Assembly: GCF_015694405.1 (NCBI RefSeq)
Contig: NZ_JADQDB010000002.1
Span: 62,001-126,000 of the forward strand
Source: Pelagibacterium limicola
GTDB taxonomy: Bacteria; Pseudomonadota; Alphaproteobacteria; Rhizobiales; Devosiaceae
Length of the DNA: 64,000 bases
Direction: 5' to 3'
The notes under the pieces are model-generated. The model was not told the DNA's origin. It made no database searches and saw only the letters and a list, made by a program, of their open reading frames with translations. Below, in pieces: positions 29,964-40,174 of the stretch (its first letter is position 1; each line of letters opens with the position of its first letter). The translations under genes were made by a program, and so were the position numbers.

Positions 29964-30118
29964 GCAATATCTCCCGAGTTATGCGCTGCCCGCATTGCGC
30001 ATAATAGCGCGCCGGCCCGCAATGAGCACGTTTCTCAACACTTTGAAATGTCGCTCCTCGGTAGCCGATTTAGCATGGCCGCGCAACTGCGTCACTATAC
30101 TTGACGTATAGGTAAGAC

Positions 30119-30154
30119 CAAAGGATAAGCGCGGAGACGCGAGCTTATCCTTTG
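30119..30154 (-). terminator. 12-bp hairpin spanning the gltX stop codon
   Basis: On the minus strand CAAAGGATAAGC pairs perfectly with GCTTATCCTTTG, with an inner GCG/CGC stem. The first arm contains the last codons and the TAA stop of gltX. Only a poor T-run follows, so it may act as a terminator or a 3'-end stabiliser. Confidence 0.55.
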
Positions 30155-31566
30155 TCGGTAACGTCGGCGATACGCGCCAGGCTCTCGGCCTTTCCGATCA
30201 GCACCATGACCTCGAAAATGCCCGGGCTTATCGTGCGCCCGGTAAGCGCTGCCCGCAAGGGTTGGGCAATTTTGCCCAGCTTGGCGCCGACACTTTCGGC
30301 ATAGGCCCGCACGTCGGCGTCGATTGCCGCAACCGACCATTCGGATAGCGCGGCGAACCGGCCTCGAAGGGTTTCCAGATGCGCGATCGATTCAGGGGTG
30401 AGGAGTTCGCTTGCCTTCTCCTCGATGGCCAGGGGTCGCGAAGCGTAGATGAACTGCGCGAGATCGATCAGTTCGAGCACCGTTTTGGCGCGCGGCTGCA
30501 ATTCGGGGATCGCAGCGATCGCTGTATCCTTGTTGTTGAGAAGTCCTGCATAATCGGCGTTCCGGCCCAATTCCGAGGCGGCATCCACCATGACCTCATA
30601 AAGCCGCACCGGCTCGGCGGCACGGATATAGTGGGCGTTGAGGCTGTCGAGCTTTGCGAAATCGAAGCGCGAGGCGCCCTTGTTGAGCGCCTTGAGCGAG
30701 AACCACTCGACCATTTGTTCCGTGGAGAAAATTTCGTTATCCCCATGAGCCCAGCCCAGGCGTGCCAGATAATTGCGCAGCGCTTCGGGCAGATAGCCCA
30801 TCTGCCGGTAGGCCTCTACGCCCAGTGCTCCATGGCGCTTGGAGAGCTTGGCACCGTCCGGGCCGTGAATCAGGGGAATATGCGCCATCTCGGGCACATC
30901 CCAACCCATTGCCTGGTAGATGACGATCTGCCGGGCGGCATTGGTCAGATGATCGTCGCCGCGGATAATGTGGGTGACACCCATGTCGTGATCGTCGACC
31001 ACGACCGCATGCATATAGGTCGGCGTACCGTCCGAGCGCAGGATGATGAAATCGTCGAGATTCTCGGCCTTGAACACCACCTCGCCCTGGACGTGGTCAT
31101 GGACCACGATCTCGCCCGACTCCGGGGCTTTGATACGAATGACAGGATTGACGCCGGAAGGTGCATCGGAGGGATCGCGGTCGCGCCAACGCCCGTCATA
31201 GCGCGGCGGGCGGCCCTCGGCGCGCGCCTTTTCGCGCATCTCAGTCAGCTCGTCGGGCGTACAATAGCAACGATAGGCCATGCCTTTATCGAGAAGCGCA
31301 TGGGCGATCTCGGCATGCCTGTCGGCGCGCGCGAACTGGGAAATTGGTTCGCCATCCCAGGTGAGCCCCAACCAGCTCAGCCCGTCGAGAATTGCCGCTA
31401 CAGCAGCATCGGTTGAACGTTCGCGATCAGTATCCTCGATGCGCAGCAGCATCTTGCCACCCGTGTTTTTCGCATAGGCCCAGTTGAACAGGGCCGTGCG
31501 CGCGCCGCCGATGTGGAGAAAACCGGTGGGCGAGGGGGCGAAGCGTGTGACGACAGGCTTGGACAT
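30145..31566 (-). CDS. gltX: Glutamyl-tRNA synthetase
   Basis: Charges tRNA-Glu (and possibly tRNA-Gln in organisms using the amidotransferase route). Start at the ATG giving [20 protein letters not shown], 473 residues; an upstream in-frame extension is basic and unconserved. The class I HIGH motif is in the N-terminal region ([12 protein letters not shown]), and the KMSKS loop reads KLSKRHG. It is divergent from comEC with about 75 bases between the starts. Confidence 0.96.
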   Translation of the reverse strand: MSKPVVTRFAPSPTGFLHIGGARTALFNWAYAKNTGGKMLLRIEDTDRERSTDAAVAAILDGLSWLGLTWDGEPISQFARADRHAEIAHALLDKGMAYRCYCTPDELTEMREKARAEGRPPRYDGRWRDRDPSDAPSGVNPVIRIKAPESGEIVVHDHVQGEVVFKAENLDDFIILRSDGTPTYMHAVVVDDHDMGVTHIIRGDDHLTNAARQIVIYQAMGWDVPEMAHIPLIHGPDGAKLSKRHGALGVEAYRQMGYLPEALRNYLARLGWAHGDNEIFSTEQMVEWFSLKALNKGASRFDFAKLDSLNAHYIRAAEPVRLYEVMVDAASELGRNADYAGLLNNKDTAIAAIPELQPRAKTVLELIDLAQFIYASRPLAIEEKASELLTPESIAHLETLRGRFAALSEWSVAAIDADVRAYAESVGAKLGKIAQPLRAALTGRTISPGIFEVMVLIGKAESLARIADVTDKG

Positions 31567-31640
31567 CCGATGATAACCGCTTGGATAAAATATCGGCCCG
31601 TGTGTACCATAGCGTCCGGCAAGCGCAAGGGCAGGGCGGC

Positions 31641-33776
31641 ATGACCGAGGGGGCGGCACCGCGGCGGATCGCGTTCGGGCGGAAAGTTCCCCCCGACGGG
31701 CACCGCTGGCTGCCTGCTTTGGCAAGTCGTGTACAATATTTAGCCTCGGCGTTTTGGACCGCGACGAACGACGCGGCCGGCCAACGGCGCACGTTCAATC
31801 TGATTCCGTTCGCCATCGTGGCGGGGATCGTTGCTTTCCGGCTTCTGCCATTCGAACCCGACCTGTTCGTGCTTGCCTGTGGCGCCGGCATTGCTGTCGC
31901 CGCAATTTATTTCGTGCGCCGGACGCACTGGGCAGTCATGGGCCTTGCGGCGCTCGTGGGTTTCAATGCCTTGCCTTTTCATGGCGCCGTGTTCGGTACA
32001 CCCATGCTCGCTGCGCCGAAATACGGCCAGTATACGATGCGGATCGATGCCGTCATTTTCGACGATGGCGAGGCGCAACGATGGCTGGTTTCAGGAATTG
32101 ACGCCGAAGACCCGAGGGACGATCCCGGTGTGCGCCGCGCGCGCGTCGCTGTTCCCGGCAATCTGGCGGTGCAACCGGGTGACCGGGTCCATGCCCGCGT
32201 GCGGTTTTATCCCATTCCTGCGCCAGTTGCCCCAGGCAGCTACGATGCCCAATTTACCGGATATTTCGATGGCATTGGCGCCTATGGCGCGGTCCTCGAT
32301 ACGTCGGGGATAATCGCCAGCGGGGAGGGTGAGCTATTCCGGTTCACTGAGAGGCTCCGACGCGCCATCGCCGAACGGATATTGACTGTTCTCGACCCTG
32401 ATAATGCTGGGATTGCGATCGCGCTCATCACCGGCGATCAGAGCCGGTTATCTGAGGATGATCGCACCCTTATGGCATCGGTCGGCCTCGCACACGTGCT
32501 GGCGATTTCCGGACTGCACCTTACGCTCGTGGCTGGAACGGCGTTTTTCGCATTGCGAGCGGCACTAAGCCTCTCATGGCAGGCAGCCCAGCAGCTTCCG
32601 GTCAAGCGCATCGCGGCCCTGGGAGGGATTTCGGTCGCAGTCGCCTATCTCGTTATTTCCGGCATGGGTATCGCTGCCATCCGCGCAACCATCATGCTGA
32701 CGCTGATCTTTGCCGCCATTGTCTTCGGACGGCAGGCGCTGACCATGCGCAATGTGGCGCTTGCGGGCCTCATCATTGCGCTCACCGATCCTGCGAGCAT
32801 TTTCCGCGCCAGTTTCCAGCTTTCCTTCGCTGCCGTCATTGCGCTCATCGCGGCCTATGAAATGGCCCGCGAGAACCGGGAGCGCCGCGCGCAGCAAGGC
32901 AACGCAGTTCTAAGACTCTTTCTCGATATAGCGATGACCAGCATCATCGCGGGGCTCGCAACGCTGGCCTTCACTGCCTACCATTTCCAGCAGACCGCGC
33001 CGTTCGGCCTGCTCGGCAATCTATTGGCCATGCCCATCGTCACCTTCATCGTGATGCCCTCGGCGCTTTTTGCGACGCTTCTCATTCCAGTCGGGCTCGA
33101 CGAGCCATGCTTCCGAGTGATGGGTCTGGGTATCCAGGCAATGTTATGGTGCGCGCAAATGGTACGCGCCTTCAGCGGCGGCTTTGATCCCAGCCCGCTC
33201 CTCGCGCCCTCCGCGTTGATTGTCTGCTTCGCCGCGCTCGGCTGGCTCGGTTTTTACCGAACTCGAATTCGCCTGCTGGGACCACTGGTCGCGGTGCCCG
33301 TCATCTTTCTCTTCTGCGCTGAACAGGCCCCGGATGTCCTCGTCGCCGATTCTACGCAGGCCGTGGCGGTGCGTCATGACGGGCAACTCGCTTTGGTGGC
33401 TGGACGCGTGGGCACCTTTGCAGTGAATGTCTGGTCCGAACGCTATATGGAAACCATCCTGCCGAGTCACGAGCAGACGGGCTGCGATGCGCTGGGCTGC
33501 ATCATAGACACCTCGCTGGGCTTCGCCCTGGCTCTTGCGAAGGACCCTGCCGCATTCGCGGAAGATTGTGATCTTGCCGATCTCGTCATCACCCGCATGC
33601 CCGCGCCTGCAGGGTGCAGCCAGTCAGCGACCGTAATCGACGCCGCAAGCCTTGAGCGTTACGGCACTCACGCGCTCTATTGGAACGAAAGCGCCCACCA
33701 GTTCGCCGTCAAAACGTCCATAAGTGACCCCGCCCGTCACTGGCGCATTCGCTACAGTGACGCGACACATCAGTAA
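31641..33776 (+). CDS. comEC: ComEC/Rec2-family membrane protein, metallo-beta-lactamase part degenerate
   Basis: Polytopic inner-membrane protein related to the DNA-uptake channel ComEC, 711 residues from the ATG at 31641 (GGGCAGGG before it; an earlier ATG at 31581 is possible). The N-terminal OB-like domain is followed by the competence domain with [18 protein letters not shown] and [14 protein letters not shown]. The last 150 residues are where a metallo-beta-lactamase domain would be, but no HxHxDH motif is seen. Nuclease activity is therefore unlikely, and true competence cannot be inferred. It converges on lexA with a 7-base overlap. Confidence 0.88.
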   Translation: MTEGAAPRRIAFGRKVPPDGHRWLPALASRVQYLASAFWTATNDAAGQRRTFNLIPFAIVAGIVAFRLLPFEPDLFVLACGAGIAVAAIYFVRRTHWAVMGLAALVGFNALPFHGAVFGTPMLAAPKYGQYTMRIDAVIFDDGEAQRWLVSGIDAEDPRDDPGVRRARVAVPGNLAVQPGDRVHARVRFYPIPAPVAPGSYDAQFTGYFDGIGAYGAVLDTSGIIASGEGELFRFTERLRRAIAERILTVLDPDNAGIAIALITGDQSRLSEDDRTLMASVGLAHVLAISGLHLTLVAGTAFFALRAALSLSWQAAQQLPVKRIAALGGISVAVAYLVISGMGIAAIRATIMLTLIFAAIVFGRQALTMRNVALAGLIIALTDPASIFRASFQLSFAAVIALIAAYEMARENRERRAQQGNAVLRLFLDIAMTSIIAGLATLAFTAYHFQQTAPFGLLGNLLAMPIVTFIVMPSALFATLLIPVGLDEPCFRVMGLGIQAMLWCAQMVRAFSGGFDPSPLLAPSALIVCFAALGWLGFYRTRIRLLGPLVAVPVIFLFCAEQAPDVLVADSTQAVAVRHDGQLALVAGRVGTFAVNVWSERYMETILPSHEQTGCDALGCIIDTSLGFALALAKDPAAFAEDCDLADLVITRMPAPAGCSQSATVIDAASLERYGTHALYWNESAHQFAVKTSISDPARHWRIRYSDATHQ

Positions 33777-34480
33777 CGGCGCAAGAGGCCGACCAGACGA
33801 CCCTGCACCTTCACACGGTCAGGCCCGAAAATGCGCGTTTCATAAGCCGGGTTTGCGGCCTCCAGGGCCACGGCGTTACCTTTGCGGCGCAACCGCTTGA
33901 GCGTCGCTTCCTCGTCATCGACCAGCGCGACTACAATCTCGCCATTTCCGGCGGTATCCTGCTTCTTGATCAGCACGGTATCGCCGTCGAAAATGCCCGC
34001 ATCGATCATCGAATCCCCGCGCACTTCCAACGCGAAATGCTCGCCTCCGCCCAGCATTTCGGGCGGCACAGAAATGGTATGCGAATGGGTCTGGATGGCT
34101 TCGATGGGCACGCCGGCCGCAATCCGCCCCATGACCGGTATGGAAACCGGCTGGCCGGCATCGTTGTCCGCCGTCACAGCGGGGCGAGGAGGCACCTTGC
34201 CGAGATTACCTTCGATAACGCTCGGCTCGAAGCGAGACTTGCGCCCACCAAGCGAGGGGTTCATGGAATCCGGGAGCTTCATCACTTCGAGCGCGCGCGC
34301 TCGGTTCGGTAGCCGACGGATAAACCCGCGTTCCTCGAGCGCCGTAATCAGCCTGTGGATGCCCGACTTCGACTTCAGGTCCAGGGCGTCCTTCATTTCA
34401 TCGAACGAAGGGGGAATCCCACTTTCCTTCATGCGTTCATGAATGAACATCAGGAGATCGTGCTGCTTGCGCGTGAGCAT
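33770..34480 (-). CDS. lexA: SOS repressor LexA
   Basis: Transcriptional repressor of the SOS response, self-cleaved on RecA filaments. 236 residues, the longer alphaproteobacterial form. Winged helix-turn-helix at residues 1-65 ([20 protein letters not shown]), cleavage site Ala122-Gly123 in GRIAAGVP, catalytic Ser157 (GDSMIDAG) and Lys195 (TLKRL). Its promoter carries two GAAC-N7-GAAC/GTTC-N7-GTTC boxes, so it is autoregulated. It lies 3' of moeA but has its own promoter in the 91-base gap. Confidence 0.97.
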   Translation of the reverse strand: MLTRKQHDLLMFIHERMKESGIPPSFDEMKDALDLKSKSGIHRLITALEERGFIRRLPNRARALEVMKLPDSMNPSLGGRKSRFEPSVIEGNLGKVPPRPAVTADNDAGQPVSIPVMGRIAAGVPIEAIQTHSHTISVPPEMLGGGEHFALEVRGDSMIDAGIFDGDTVLIKKQDTAGNGEIVVALVDDEEATLKRLRRKGNAVALEAANPAYETRIFGPDRVKVQGRLVGLLRRY

Positions 34481-34514
34481 AGGTGGGTTCCCTTCCTCTT
34501 GGAGAGAATCTTCG

Positions 34515-34529
34515 GAACAAAGGCTGAAC
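34515..34529 (-). promoter_or_regulatory. LexA box 2 of lexA
   Basis: Plus-strand GAAC (34515-34518), seven bases, GAAC (34526-34529); read on the minus strand this is GTTC-N7-GTTC. It lies just downstream of the lexA -10 element, around the transcription start, and would add to repression. Confidence 0.8.
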
Positions 34530-34530
34530 T

Positions 34531-34559
34531 CTTATACGTGTTCTTTAAATGTTCCGCAA
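34531..34559 (-). promoter_or_regulatory. lexA promoter
   Basis: On the minus strand TTGCGG (34559-34554), a 17-base spacer, TATAAG (34536-34531). LexA box 1 fills most of the spacer. The build closely matches the promoter of the small peptide gene at 11848-11876. Confidence 0.7.
34540..34554 (-). promoter_or_regulatory. LexA box 1 of lexA
   Basis: Plus-strand GTTC (34540-34543), seven bases, GTTC (34551-34554), a perfect alphaproteobacterial LexA operator. On the transcribed strand it reads GAAC-N7-GAAC, lies in the -35/-10 spacer and touches the first base of the -35. Confidence 0.85.
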
Positions 34560-34571
34560 GCGATTCCGCTG

Positions 34572-35765
34572 CTAGAGCAGGGTCACCTCCACGATTTCGC
34601 CCGCGTTTTTGCCTGTGTCGTGTTCAAGCTGGACGATAAGGCAGTCCGACCTTGCAAGCGAAGTAAGGTGCCCGCTGTCGGTTTCCCCCACTGGCGCGAC
34701 GCCCGTCATCCCGCTTGCGTCCACCCTGCGGCAAGCCCTGATGAAGTGCCGCCTTGGTCCATTCGGAGCAAGAGATTCGGCGAGAGGGAGCATGAGCGGG
34801 GCAGGCGGCGTTTCGCCCAACAACGCCCGGATGGCCGGCATGACGAACACCGTGGCCGTCACCAACGCAGAGACCGGATTGCCCGGCAGGCCGAAGACCG
34901 TTGTATTGCCCTTGCGGCCCAGCATCAGCGGTTTGCCCGGCCGCATCGCGATCCGCCAGAAGTCGATTTCAACCCCATTTGCCTTGAGCGCCGCCTGGAC
35001 GAGATCATGCTCGCCCACGCTCGCTCCGCCGGTGGTAACGAGGATATCGGGTGTGTCCTCAAGCGCACCACCGATGGCGTTGACCAGTATCTCCATATCG
35101 TCGGGGACAATCCCGAAATCGGCAATCCCTCCGGCGTGTGGCGAAAAGAGCGCGCGCAGCCCGAAGCTGTTGGAGCCTACGATCTTGCCAGGCGGGACGG
35201 GAGATCCGGGTGGCACCAGTTCCTCACCCGTCGCCATGATCGCAATTTTCGGCGCCTGGGTCACCGTGGCGAATGGTTGATTCGCCGCTGCAATGAGCGC
35301 GATATGGGCCGGTGCAAGCCGCGTCCCGATCGGGATCAGTGCATCACCATTGCAAAAATCATGGCCCTGGGTTCGGACATTCCGGCCAGGAGCGGTATCG
35401 GCGAGAAAGGTGATCGCATCCCCATGGGCTGTGGTCTGCTCCTGCATGACGACGGCGTCGGCCCCGGTGGGAATAGGTGCGCCGGTAAATATCCGAACGC
35501 AGGTGCCAGCTTCAACCTGACCCGTAAAGCCCTTTCCGGCTTGCGAGACGCCGCTCTGTATCAGCGTGACACCTTCGCGCACCTCGTCTGCGCGAACTGC
35601 ATATCCGTCCATGGCGCTGGCGTCGAACGGGGGGTTATCCAACGTGGCCAGCACAGGAGCGGCCAGTACCCTGCCTACCGCTCGGTCCAGCGTGATGGTC
35701 TCGGCTTGCTTGGGTACGAGTGGAGAGACGATGCGCTGGAGCGCCTCATCGACAGAAAGAAGCAT
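34572..35765 (-). CDS. moeA: Molybdopterin molybdenumtransferase
   Basis: Inserts molybdate into adenylylated molybdopterin to form the molybdenum cofactor; 397 residues. Domain III carries MATGEELVPPG and VTTGGASVGEHD; the N-terminal segment NPPFDASAMDGYAVRA and the C-terminal GLPGNPVSALVT are typical. Its start overlaps the moaC stop by one base, so the two are coupled. It is last in the ppiD-trpEGDC-moaC-moeA block. Confidence 0.96.
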   Translation of the reverse strand: MLLSVDEALQRIVSPLVPKQAETITLDRAVGRVLAAPVLATLDNPPFDASAMDGYAVRADEVREGVTLIQSGVSQAGKGFTGQVEAGTCVRIFTGAPIPTGADAVVMQEQTTAHGDAITFLADTAPGRNVRTQGHDFCNGDALIPIGTRLAPAHIALIAAANQPFATVTQAPKIAIMATGEELVPPGSPVPPGKIVGSNSFGLRALFSPHAGGIADFGIVPDDMEILVNAIGGALEDTPDILVTTGGASVGEHDLVQAALKANGVEIDFWRIAMRPGKPLMLGRKGNTTVFGLPGNPVSALVTATVFVMPAIRALLGETPPAPLMLPLAESLAPNGPRRHFIRACRRVDASGMTGVAPVGETDSGHLTSLARSDCLIVQLEHDTGKNAGEIVEVTLL

Positions 35766-36247
35766 CAGGCCTCCCGCCGGAAATCGCCAGATTTCCCGCC
35801 TGATTTCTCGATAAGTTGCACATTGGTGATGGTCATCGATTTATCCAGCGCCTTGCCCATGTCGTAAAGCGTCAACCCGGTGACCGAAGCTGCCGTGAGT
35901 GCTTCCATTTCAACACCTGTGGGACCGGTGGTCTCCACTCGAGCACGGATAACGATCACATGCGGGTCTCGCCCCCGTTCGATATCGACCGAAACCTTCG
36001 AAATCGCGATCGGGTGGCAAAGCGGGATCAGGTCTGACGTTTTCTTGGCGGCCATGATCCCCGCCACCCGCGCCACGGCTACCGCGTCACCTTTCTTGAG
36101 CGCGCCGCCCAAAACGGCCGCAACGATTTCCGGAGTTGCATGAAGCTCGGCCTGCGCTACGGCGACCCGTTTGGTGTCGGGCTTGCCCGAAATGTCGACG
36201 ATCCGCGCCGCGCCTTTCTCGTCGAGATGGGTCAGCCGCTCAGCCAT
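35765..36247 (-). CDS. moaC: Cyclic pyranopterin monophosphate synthase
   Basis: Works with MoaA (not in this window) to turn GTP into cyclic pyranopterin monophosphate. 160 residues from the ATG at 36247 ([12 protein letters not shown]); a TTG two codons earlier is possible. The motif [18 protein letters not shown] and the region [16 protein letters not shown] are diagnostic. Overlaps the trpC end by eight bases. Confidence 0.96.
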   Translation of the reverse strand: MAERLTHLDEKGAARIVDISGKPDTKRVAVAQAELHATPEIVAAVLGGALKKGDAVAVARVAGIMAAKKTSDLIPLCHPIAISKVSVDIERGRDPHVIVIRARVETTGPTGVEMEALTAASVTGLTLYDMGKALDKSMTITNVQLIEKSGGKSGDFRREA

Positions 36248-37040
36248 GGCCAAAGAGCAGCGTTCTGGTCGCCGTCGTCACGTCCGGCTGCCGCATAAGG
36301 CTCTCGCCGACAAGGAACGTCCCCACCCCGGCTTCCGCCTCCAGGTGCTTGAGATCATCGTAGGTGAAGATCCCGCTTTCAGACACCAGCAGCCGATCCT
36401 CGGGCACCATTTTGGCGAGCGCGATCGTCGTGTCGAGCGTGACTTCGAAACTGCGCAAGTTGCGATTGTTGATGCCGATGAACTCGGCGCCCAGTTCCAG
36501 CGCGCGTTCCATTTCCGGCGCGTCATGGACCTCGACCAATGCATCCATGCCCCATTCACGTGCGGCGTCGAGCAGATAGCGCGCCGCTTCGTCGTCGACC
36601 GAGGCGAGGATGATGAGAATGCAGTCCGCTCCCCAGGCACGCGCCTCGGCAACCTGATAGGTTTCGAAAAGGAAATCCTTGCGCAGCACGGGAAGGTTCG
36701 TAGCGTCGCGCGCTTGCCCCAGATATTCCGGGCGCCCCTGAAACGAGGGTATGTCCGTGAGGACCGAAAGACAGGCCGCGCCACCGGCTTCATAAGCCTT
36801 GGCCAATACCGGCGGATTGAAATCCTCGCGGATCAGCCCCTTTGAGGGACTCGCCTTCTTGATCTCGGCGATAAGTCCATACTTGTTTTCGCTGCGCTTG
36901 GCCCTGAGGGCATCGGCAAACCCGCGGGGAGGAGCCTGCTCGTGGGCGGCAGCGACGATCTCGGCCCAGGGCCGCGCGGATTTCGCCGCCTCGATCTCCT
37001 CCCGCTTGTATGCCTCGATCTTTCGCAGGATATCGGTCAT
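36240..37040 (-). CDS. trpC: Indole-3-glycerol phosphate synthase
   Basis: Closes the indole ring in tryptophan synthesis; 266 residues, TIM barrel. Active-site motifs: [18 protein letters not shown] (residues about 58-75), VLRKDFLF near 119, and [12 protein letters not shown] near 188. There is no fused TrpF domain. The start overlaps the trpD stop (ATGA). Confidence 0.97.
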   Translation of the reverse strand: MTDILRKIEAYKREEIEAAKSARPWAEIVAAAHEQAPPRGFADALRAKRSENKYGLIAEIKKASPSKGLIREDFNPPVLAKAYEAGGAACLSVLTDIPSFQGRPEYLGQARDATNLPVLRKDFLFETYQVAEARAWGADCILIILASVDDEAARYLLDAAREWGMDALVEVHDAPEMERALELGAEFIGINNRNLRSFEVTLDTTIALAKMVPEDRLLVSESGIFTYDDLKHLEAEAGVGTFLVGESLMRQPDVTTATRTLLFGHG

Positions 37041-38053
37041 GCCGCGGCCTGCGAAGTTGCGACGAGCTTTTCGAGCGTTGCCTTGGCCTTGCCGCTGTCG
37101 ATGGTTTCCGCGCCGAGCGCGACGCCTTCCTTGAGCGTTTCCGCCTTGTCGGCGACTACGAATGCGGCCGCTGCGTTGAGCAATACGATGTCCCGATACG
37201 GGCTCTTGGCGCCGTCGAGCAGCTTGCGAACTTCGCCCGCATTGTGCTCTGGATCGCCGCCGACAAGCTCATCGAGCGCGGCACGCGGCAGACCGGCATC
37301 TTCTGGCGTCACCTCGAACGATGTGAGGTTTCCCCCCTTGATCTGTGAGACGAAAGAAGGACCGGTCGTCGACAGTTCGTCCAGCCCGCTATCGCCGTGC
37401 ACCACCCAGGCTGATTGCGCCTGGTTGGCGAGTAGGGCCGCCGCGACCGGCTCTACCCACTCGCGGTCGAAAACCCCCAGCACGTAGCGTTTGACGCCTG
37501 CCGGGTTGGACTGTGGTCCGAGCAGGTTGAACATGGTCCGCACACCCATTTCCATGCGGGTCGGCCCGACGTGTTTCATCGCCGGGTGATGGTTGGGCGC
37601 AAACATGAAGCCGATCCCTGCTTCGGCGATGCACTGCGCAATGCCTTCCGGTGAAAGGTCCAGCCGTATGCCAAGCGCCTGCAAGGCTTCCGCCGATCCC
37701 GATTTCGAAGACAGCGCGCGGTTTCCGTGCTTGGCCACCGGCACGCCGCCTGCCGCCACAACGAGCGATGCGCCGGTCGAAATGTTGAGTGTCCCCGCGC
37801 CGTCCCCGCCCGTACCGACAATATCGATAGCATCCTCGGGCGCGACAACGGGCACCATTTTGCGTCGCATGATAGAAACGGCAGCGGCGATCTCGCCCAC
37901 GGTCTCGCCCTTCACCCGCATGCCCATCAGAAACGCGCCGATCTGCGATGGCGTCGCCTCGCCGGACATGATGATTTCCATCACGTCCCGCATTTCGGTA
38001 CCCGTCAAATCCTTGCCCTGCGCGATGCGGTTGAGCGCCGATTTGATGTCCAT
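37037..38053 (-). CDS. trpD: Anthranilate phosphoribosyltransferase
   Basis: Transfers phosphoribose from PRPP to anthranilate; 338 residues. The PRPP-binding loop [14 protein letters not shown] lies near residue 80, followed by [15 protein letters not shown]. Second metal site and anthranilate-binding residues lie in the [16 protein letters not shown] region. It lies 11 bases downstream of trpG and overlaps trpC. Confidence 0.97.
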   Translation of the reverse strand: MDIKSALNRIAQGKDLTGTEMRDVMEIIMSGEATPSQIGAFLMGMRVKGETVGEIAAAVSIMRRKMVPVVAPEDAIDIVGTGGDGAGTLNISTGASLVVAAGGVPVAKHGNRALSSKSGSAEALQALGIRLDLSPEGIAQCIAEAGIGFMFAPNHHPAMKHVGPTRMEMGVRTMFNLLGPQSNPAGVKRYVLGVFDREWVEPVAAALLANQAQSAWVVHGDSGLDELSTTGPSFVSQIKGGNLTSFEVTPEDAGLPRAALDELVGGDPEHNAGEVRKLLDGAKSPYRDIVLLNAAAAFVVADKAETLKEGVALGAETIDSGKAKATLEKLVATSQAAA

Positions 38054-38064
38054 GTTGCCTCCCC

Positions 38065-38661
38065 CTAGGCCGCTTTGTCCCGGTTGAAATCCCGCGCGAT
38101 ATTCAAGAAGTTCTGCAAAATCGCGTGCCCGTTTTCCGAGGCGATGCTTTCTGGGTGGAACTGCACACCGTGCACCGGAAGGTTGCGGTGCTGCAAGCCC
38201 ATGATCTGTCCGTCGTCTGACCGCGCCGTAACAGTGAGATCTTCGGGCAGCGTTTCATCGCGGACCACCAGCGAGTGGTAGCGGGTCGCCTCGAACTGCC
38301 TGTTCAATCCCCGGAACACGCCACGCCCGTCGTGGGTGACGGTCGATACCTTGCCATGCATAGGAACCGGCGCCCGCACCACTTCGCCCCCGAACGCCTG
38401 GCCCATCGATTGCAGGCCGAGGCAAACCCCGAACAGCGGAATCTCGCCCGCAAACCGCTCTATCAGCGATAGGCAGATGCCGGCTTCGTTGGGTGTACAG
38501 GGGCCAGGCGAAATGACGATGGCGTCTGGCGATTTGGCTGCTATCTCGTCGAGCGTGATCTTGTCGTTTCTCACGACCTCGGTTTCCGCGCCGAGCTCGC
38601 CGATGTAGTGGACGAGGTTATAGGTGAAGCTGTCGTAGTTATCGATGACGAGAACGTGCAT
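38065..38661 (-). CDS. trpG: Anthranilate synthase glutamine amidotransferase subunit
   Basis: Supplies ammonia from glutamine to TrpE; 198 residues, class I amidotransferase. Catalytic Cys80 in [12 protein letters not shown] and the His-x-Glu pair in VQFHPESI. It is a separate protein here rather than the fused TrpE(G) of Rhizobiaceae. Like other amphibolic TrpG proteins it could also serve PabB; the trp context favours tryptophan synthesis. Confidence 0.96.
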   Translation of the reverse strand: MHVLVIDNYDSFTYNLVHYIGELGAETEVVRNDKITLDEIAAKSPDAIVISPGPCTPNEAGICLSLIERFAGEIPLFGVCLGLQSMGQAFGGEVVRAPVPMHGKVSTVTHDGRGVFRGLNRQFEATRYHSLVVRDETLPEDLTVTARSDDGQIMGLQHRNLPVHGVQFHPESIASENGHAILQNFLNIARDFNRDKAA

Positions 38662-40166
38662 TACTGGCCCACCTTTGCTTCACCAGCATAACGTAGTGCT
38701 TCTTCGGCTGCGCTGAAAAGGGCCCGCGCCTTGTTTTCGCATTCGAGCTGCTCGAGTTCAGGCTTGGAGTCGGCGACGATCCCTGCGCCCGCCTGCACGT
38801 AAAGCTTGCCATCCTTGAGGATCGCGGTGCGAAGGACGATGCAGGTATCCATGCGTCCGTCGGCCCCAAAGTATCCCACGCATCCCGCGTAAACACCGCG
38901 CCGGACCTTTTCGAGCTCGTCGATGATCTCCATTGCGCGCACCTTTGGTGCCCCGGATACCGTGCCTGCGGGGAAGCCGGCCGAAAGCGCGTCGATGAAG
39001 TCGAATCTGGGATCCAGTTCGCCTACGACATTGGAGACGATGTGCATGACGTGGGAATAGTATTCGAGGAAGAACTTGTCAGTGACTTTCACCGTCCCGA
39101 CCTTCGCTACCCGTCCGACATCGTTCCGCCCAAGATCGAGGAGCATCAGATGTTCGGAAATCTCCTTGGGGTCGGCCAGCAGTTCATCCGCCAGTTCCTT
39201 GTCGCGCTCGGGCGTCGCGCCGCGCTTGCGCGTGCCAGCGATGGGGCGGATGGTCACCTCGCCGTCATCGACCCGTACGAGGATTTCCGGGCTCGACCCG
39301 GCAACGGCAAAGCTGCCGAAATCAAGGAAATACATGTACGGCGAAGGGTTGGTGCGCCGCAGCGCGCGATAGAGCGCCGTGGGCGGCAGCGTGAAGTCGG
39401 CCGAAAATCGCTGGCTCAACACCACCTGAAAAATATCGCCCGCCGCGATGTAATCCTGCGCCTGGCGTACCATCGCAAAATATTCGTCTCGGCTCGTATT
39501 GCTCTCGACATCGATTTTTTCGAGGTCAGGTAGCGCGCCTCCGCGGGGCAGGGGTCTTTCGAGGCGCGCGATGGCATCCTCGATGCGGCTCTGCGCCAGC
39601 TCATAAGCCTGCCGCGCAGTAACGCCTTCGCGGGGGTAGATCGGAGCGGAAAGATAGAGTTCGTCCTTGAGGGAGTCGAACACCGCGAGCACCGAGGGTC
39701 GCATCATGATCGCATCGGGCAGGCCGAGCGGATCAGGGTTCTCGTCGGGCAGTTTCTCCATGAACCGCACCATGTCGTAGCCGAGATAGCCGAAGACGCC
39801 AGCCGAATTGGCGGGAAGCACCGAGGGCATCTCGATCTGGCTATCCGCGATCAGCGCCCTCAGCGTATCGAGCGGCTGGCCCTCGACCGGCGTAAAAGTG
39901 TCCGCATCGATACCGGCCCGACGGTTGATTTCCGCGCGCCCACCGACCACCCGCCACAGCAGGTCTGGTTCGAGACCGATGATCGAATAGCGTCCCTTCT
40001 TGGCTCCTCCTTCGACGGATTCGAGTAGGAAGGTGTGCGTCCGGCCTTCCGCGAGCTTGAGATAGGTGCCGACGGGCGTTTCGAGATCGGCAACCACGCG
40101 CCGGTAGAGCACCTGGCCCTTGCCGGCCTCGTAGCTCGCCGCGAAAGTCTCAAATCCGGCGTCCAT
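38661..40166 (-). CDS. trpE: Anthranilate synthase component I
   Basis: Converts chorismate to anthranilate; 501 residues. The ATG at 40166 is preferred over a GTG one codon earlier. A tryptophan-sensing LLES motif is seen in the N-terminal part (FLLESVEGG). The chorismate-binding core has [25 protein letters not shown] and [18 protein letters not shown]. Only eight bases separate it from ppiD, so there is no room for a trp leader peptide and attenuator; it depends on the ppiD transcript or an internal promoter. Confidence 0.97.
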   Translation of the reverse strand: MDAGFETFAASYEAGKGQVLYRRVVADLETPVGTYLKLAEGRTHTFLLESVEGGAKKGRYSIIGLEPDLLWRVVGGRAEINRRAGIDADTFTPVEGQPLDTLRALIADSQIEMPSVLPANSAGVFGYLGYDMVRFMEKLPDENPDPLGLPDAIMMRPSVLAVFDSLKDELYLSAPIYPREGVTARQAYELAQSRIEDAIARLERPLPRGGALPDLEKIDVESNTSRDEYFAMVRQAQDYIAAGDIFQVVLSQRFSADFTLPPTALYRALRRTNPSPYMYFLDFGSFAVAGSSPEILVRVDDGEVTIRPIAGTRKRGATPERDKELADELLADPKEISEHLMLLDLGRNDVGRVAKVGTVKVTDKFFLEYYSHVMHIVSNVVGELDPRFDFIDALSAGFPAGTVSGAPKVRAMEIIDELEKVRRGVYAGCVGYFGADGRMDTCIVLRTAILKDGKLYVQAGAGIVADSKPELEQLECENKARALFSAAEEALRYAGEAKVGQ

Positions 40167-40174
40167 CACACGTC

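Noticed and set aside
33736-33761. GTCACTG/CAGTGAC hairpin in the comEC 3' end as lexA terminator
   Set aside because: The stem is real but no T-run follows on the minus strand; too weak to call.
34514-34545. EcfG promoter in the lexA upstream region starting at GGAAC
   Set aside because: No CGTT at 16 or 17 bases; the GGAAC belongs to LexA box 2.
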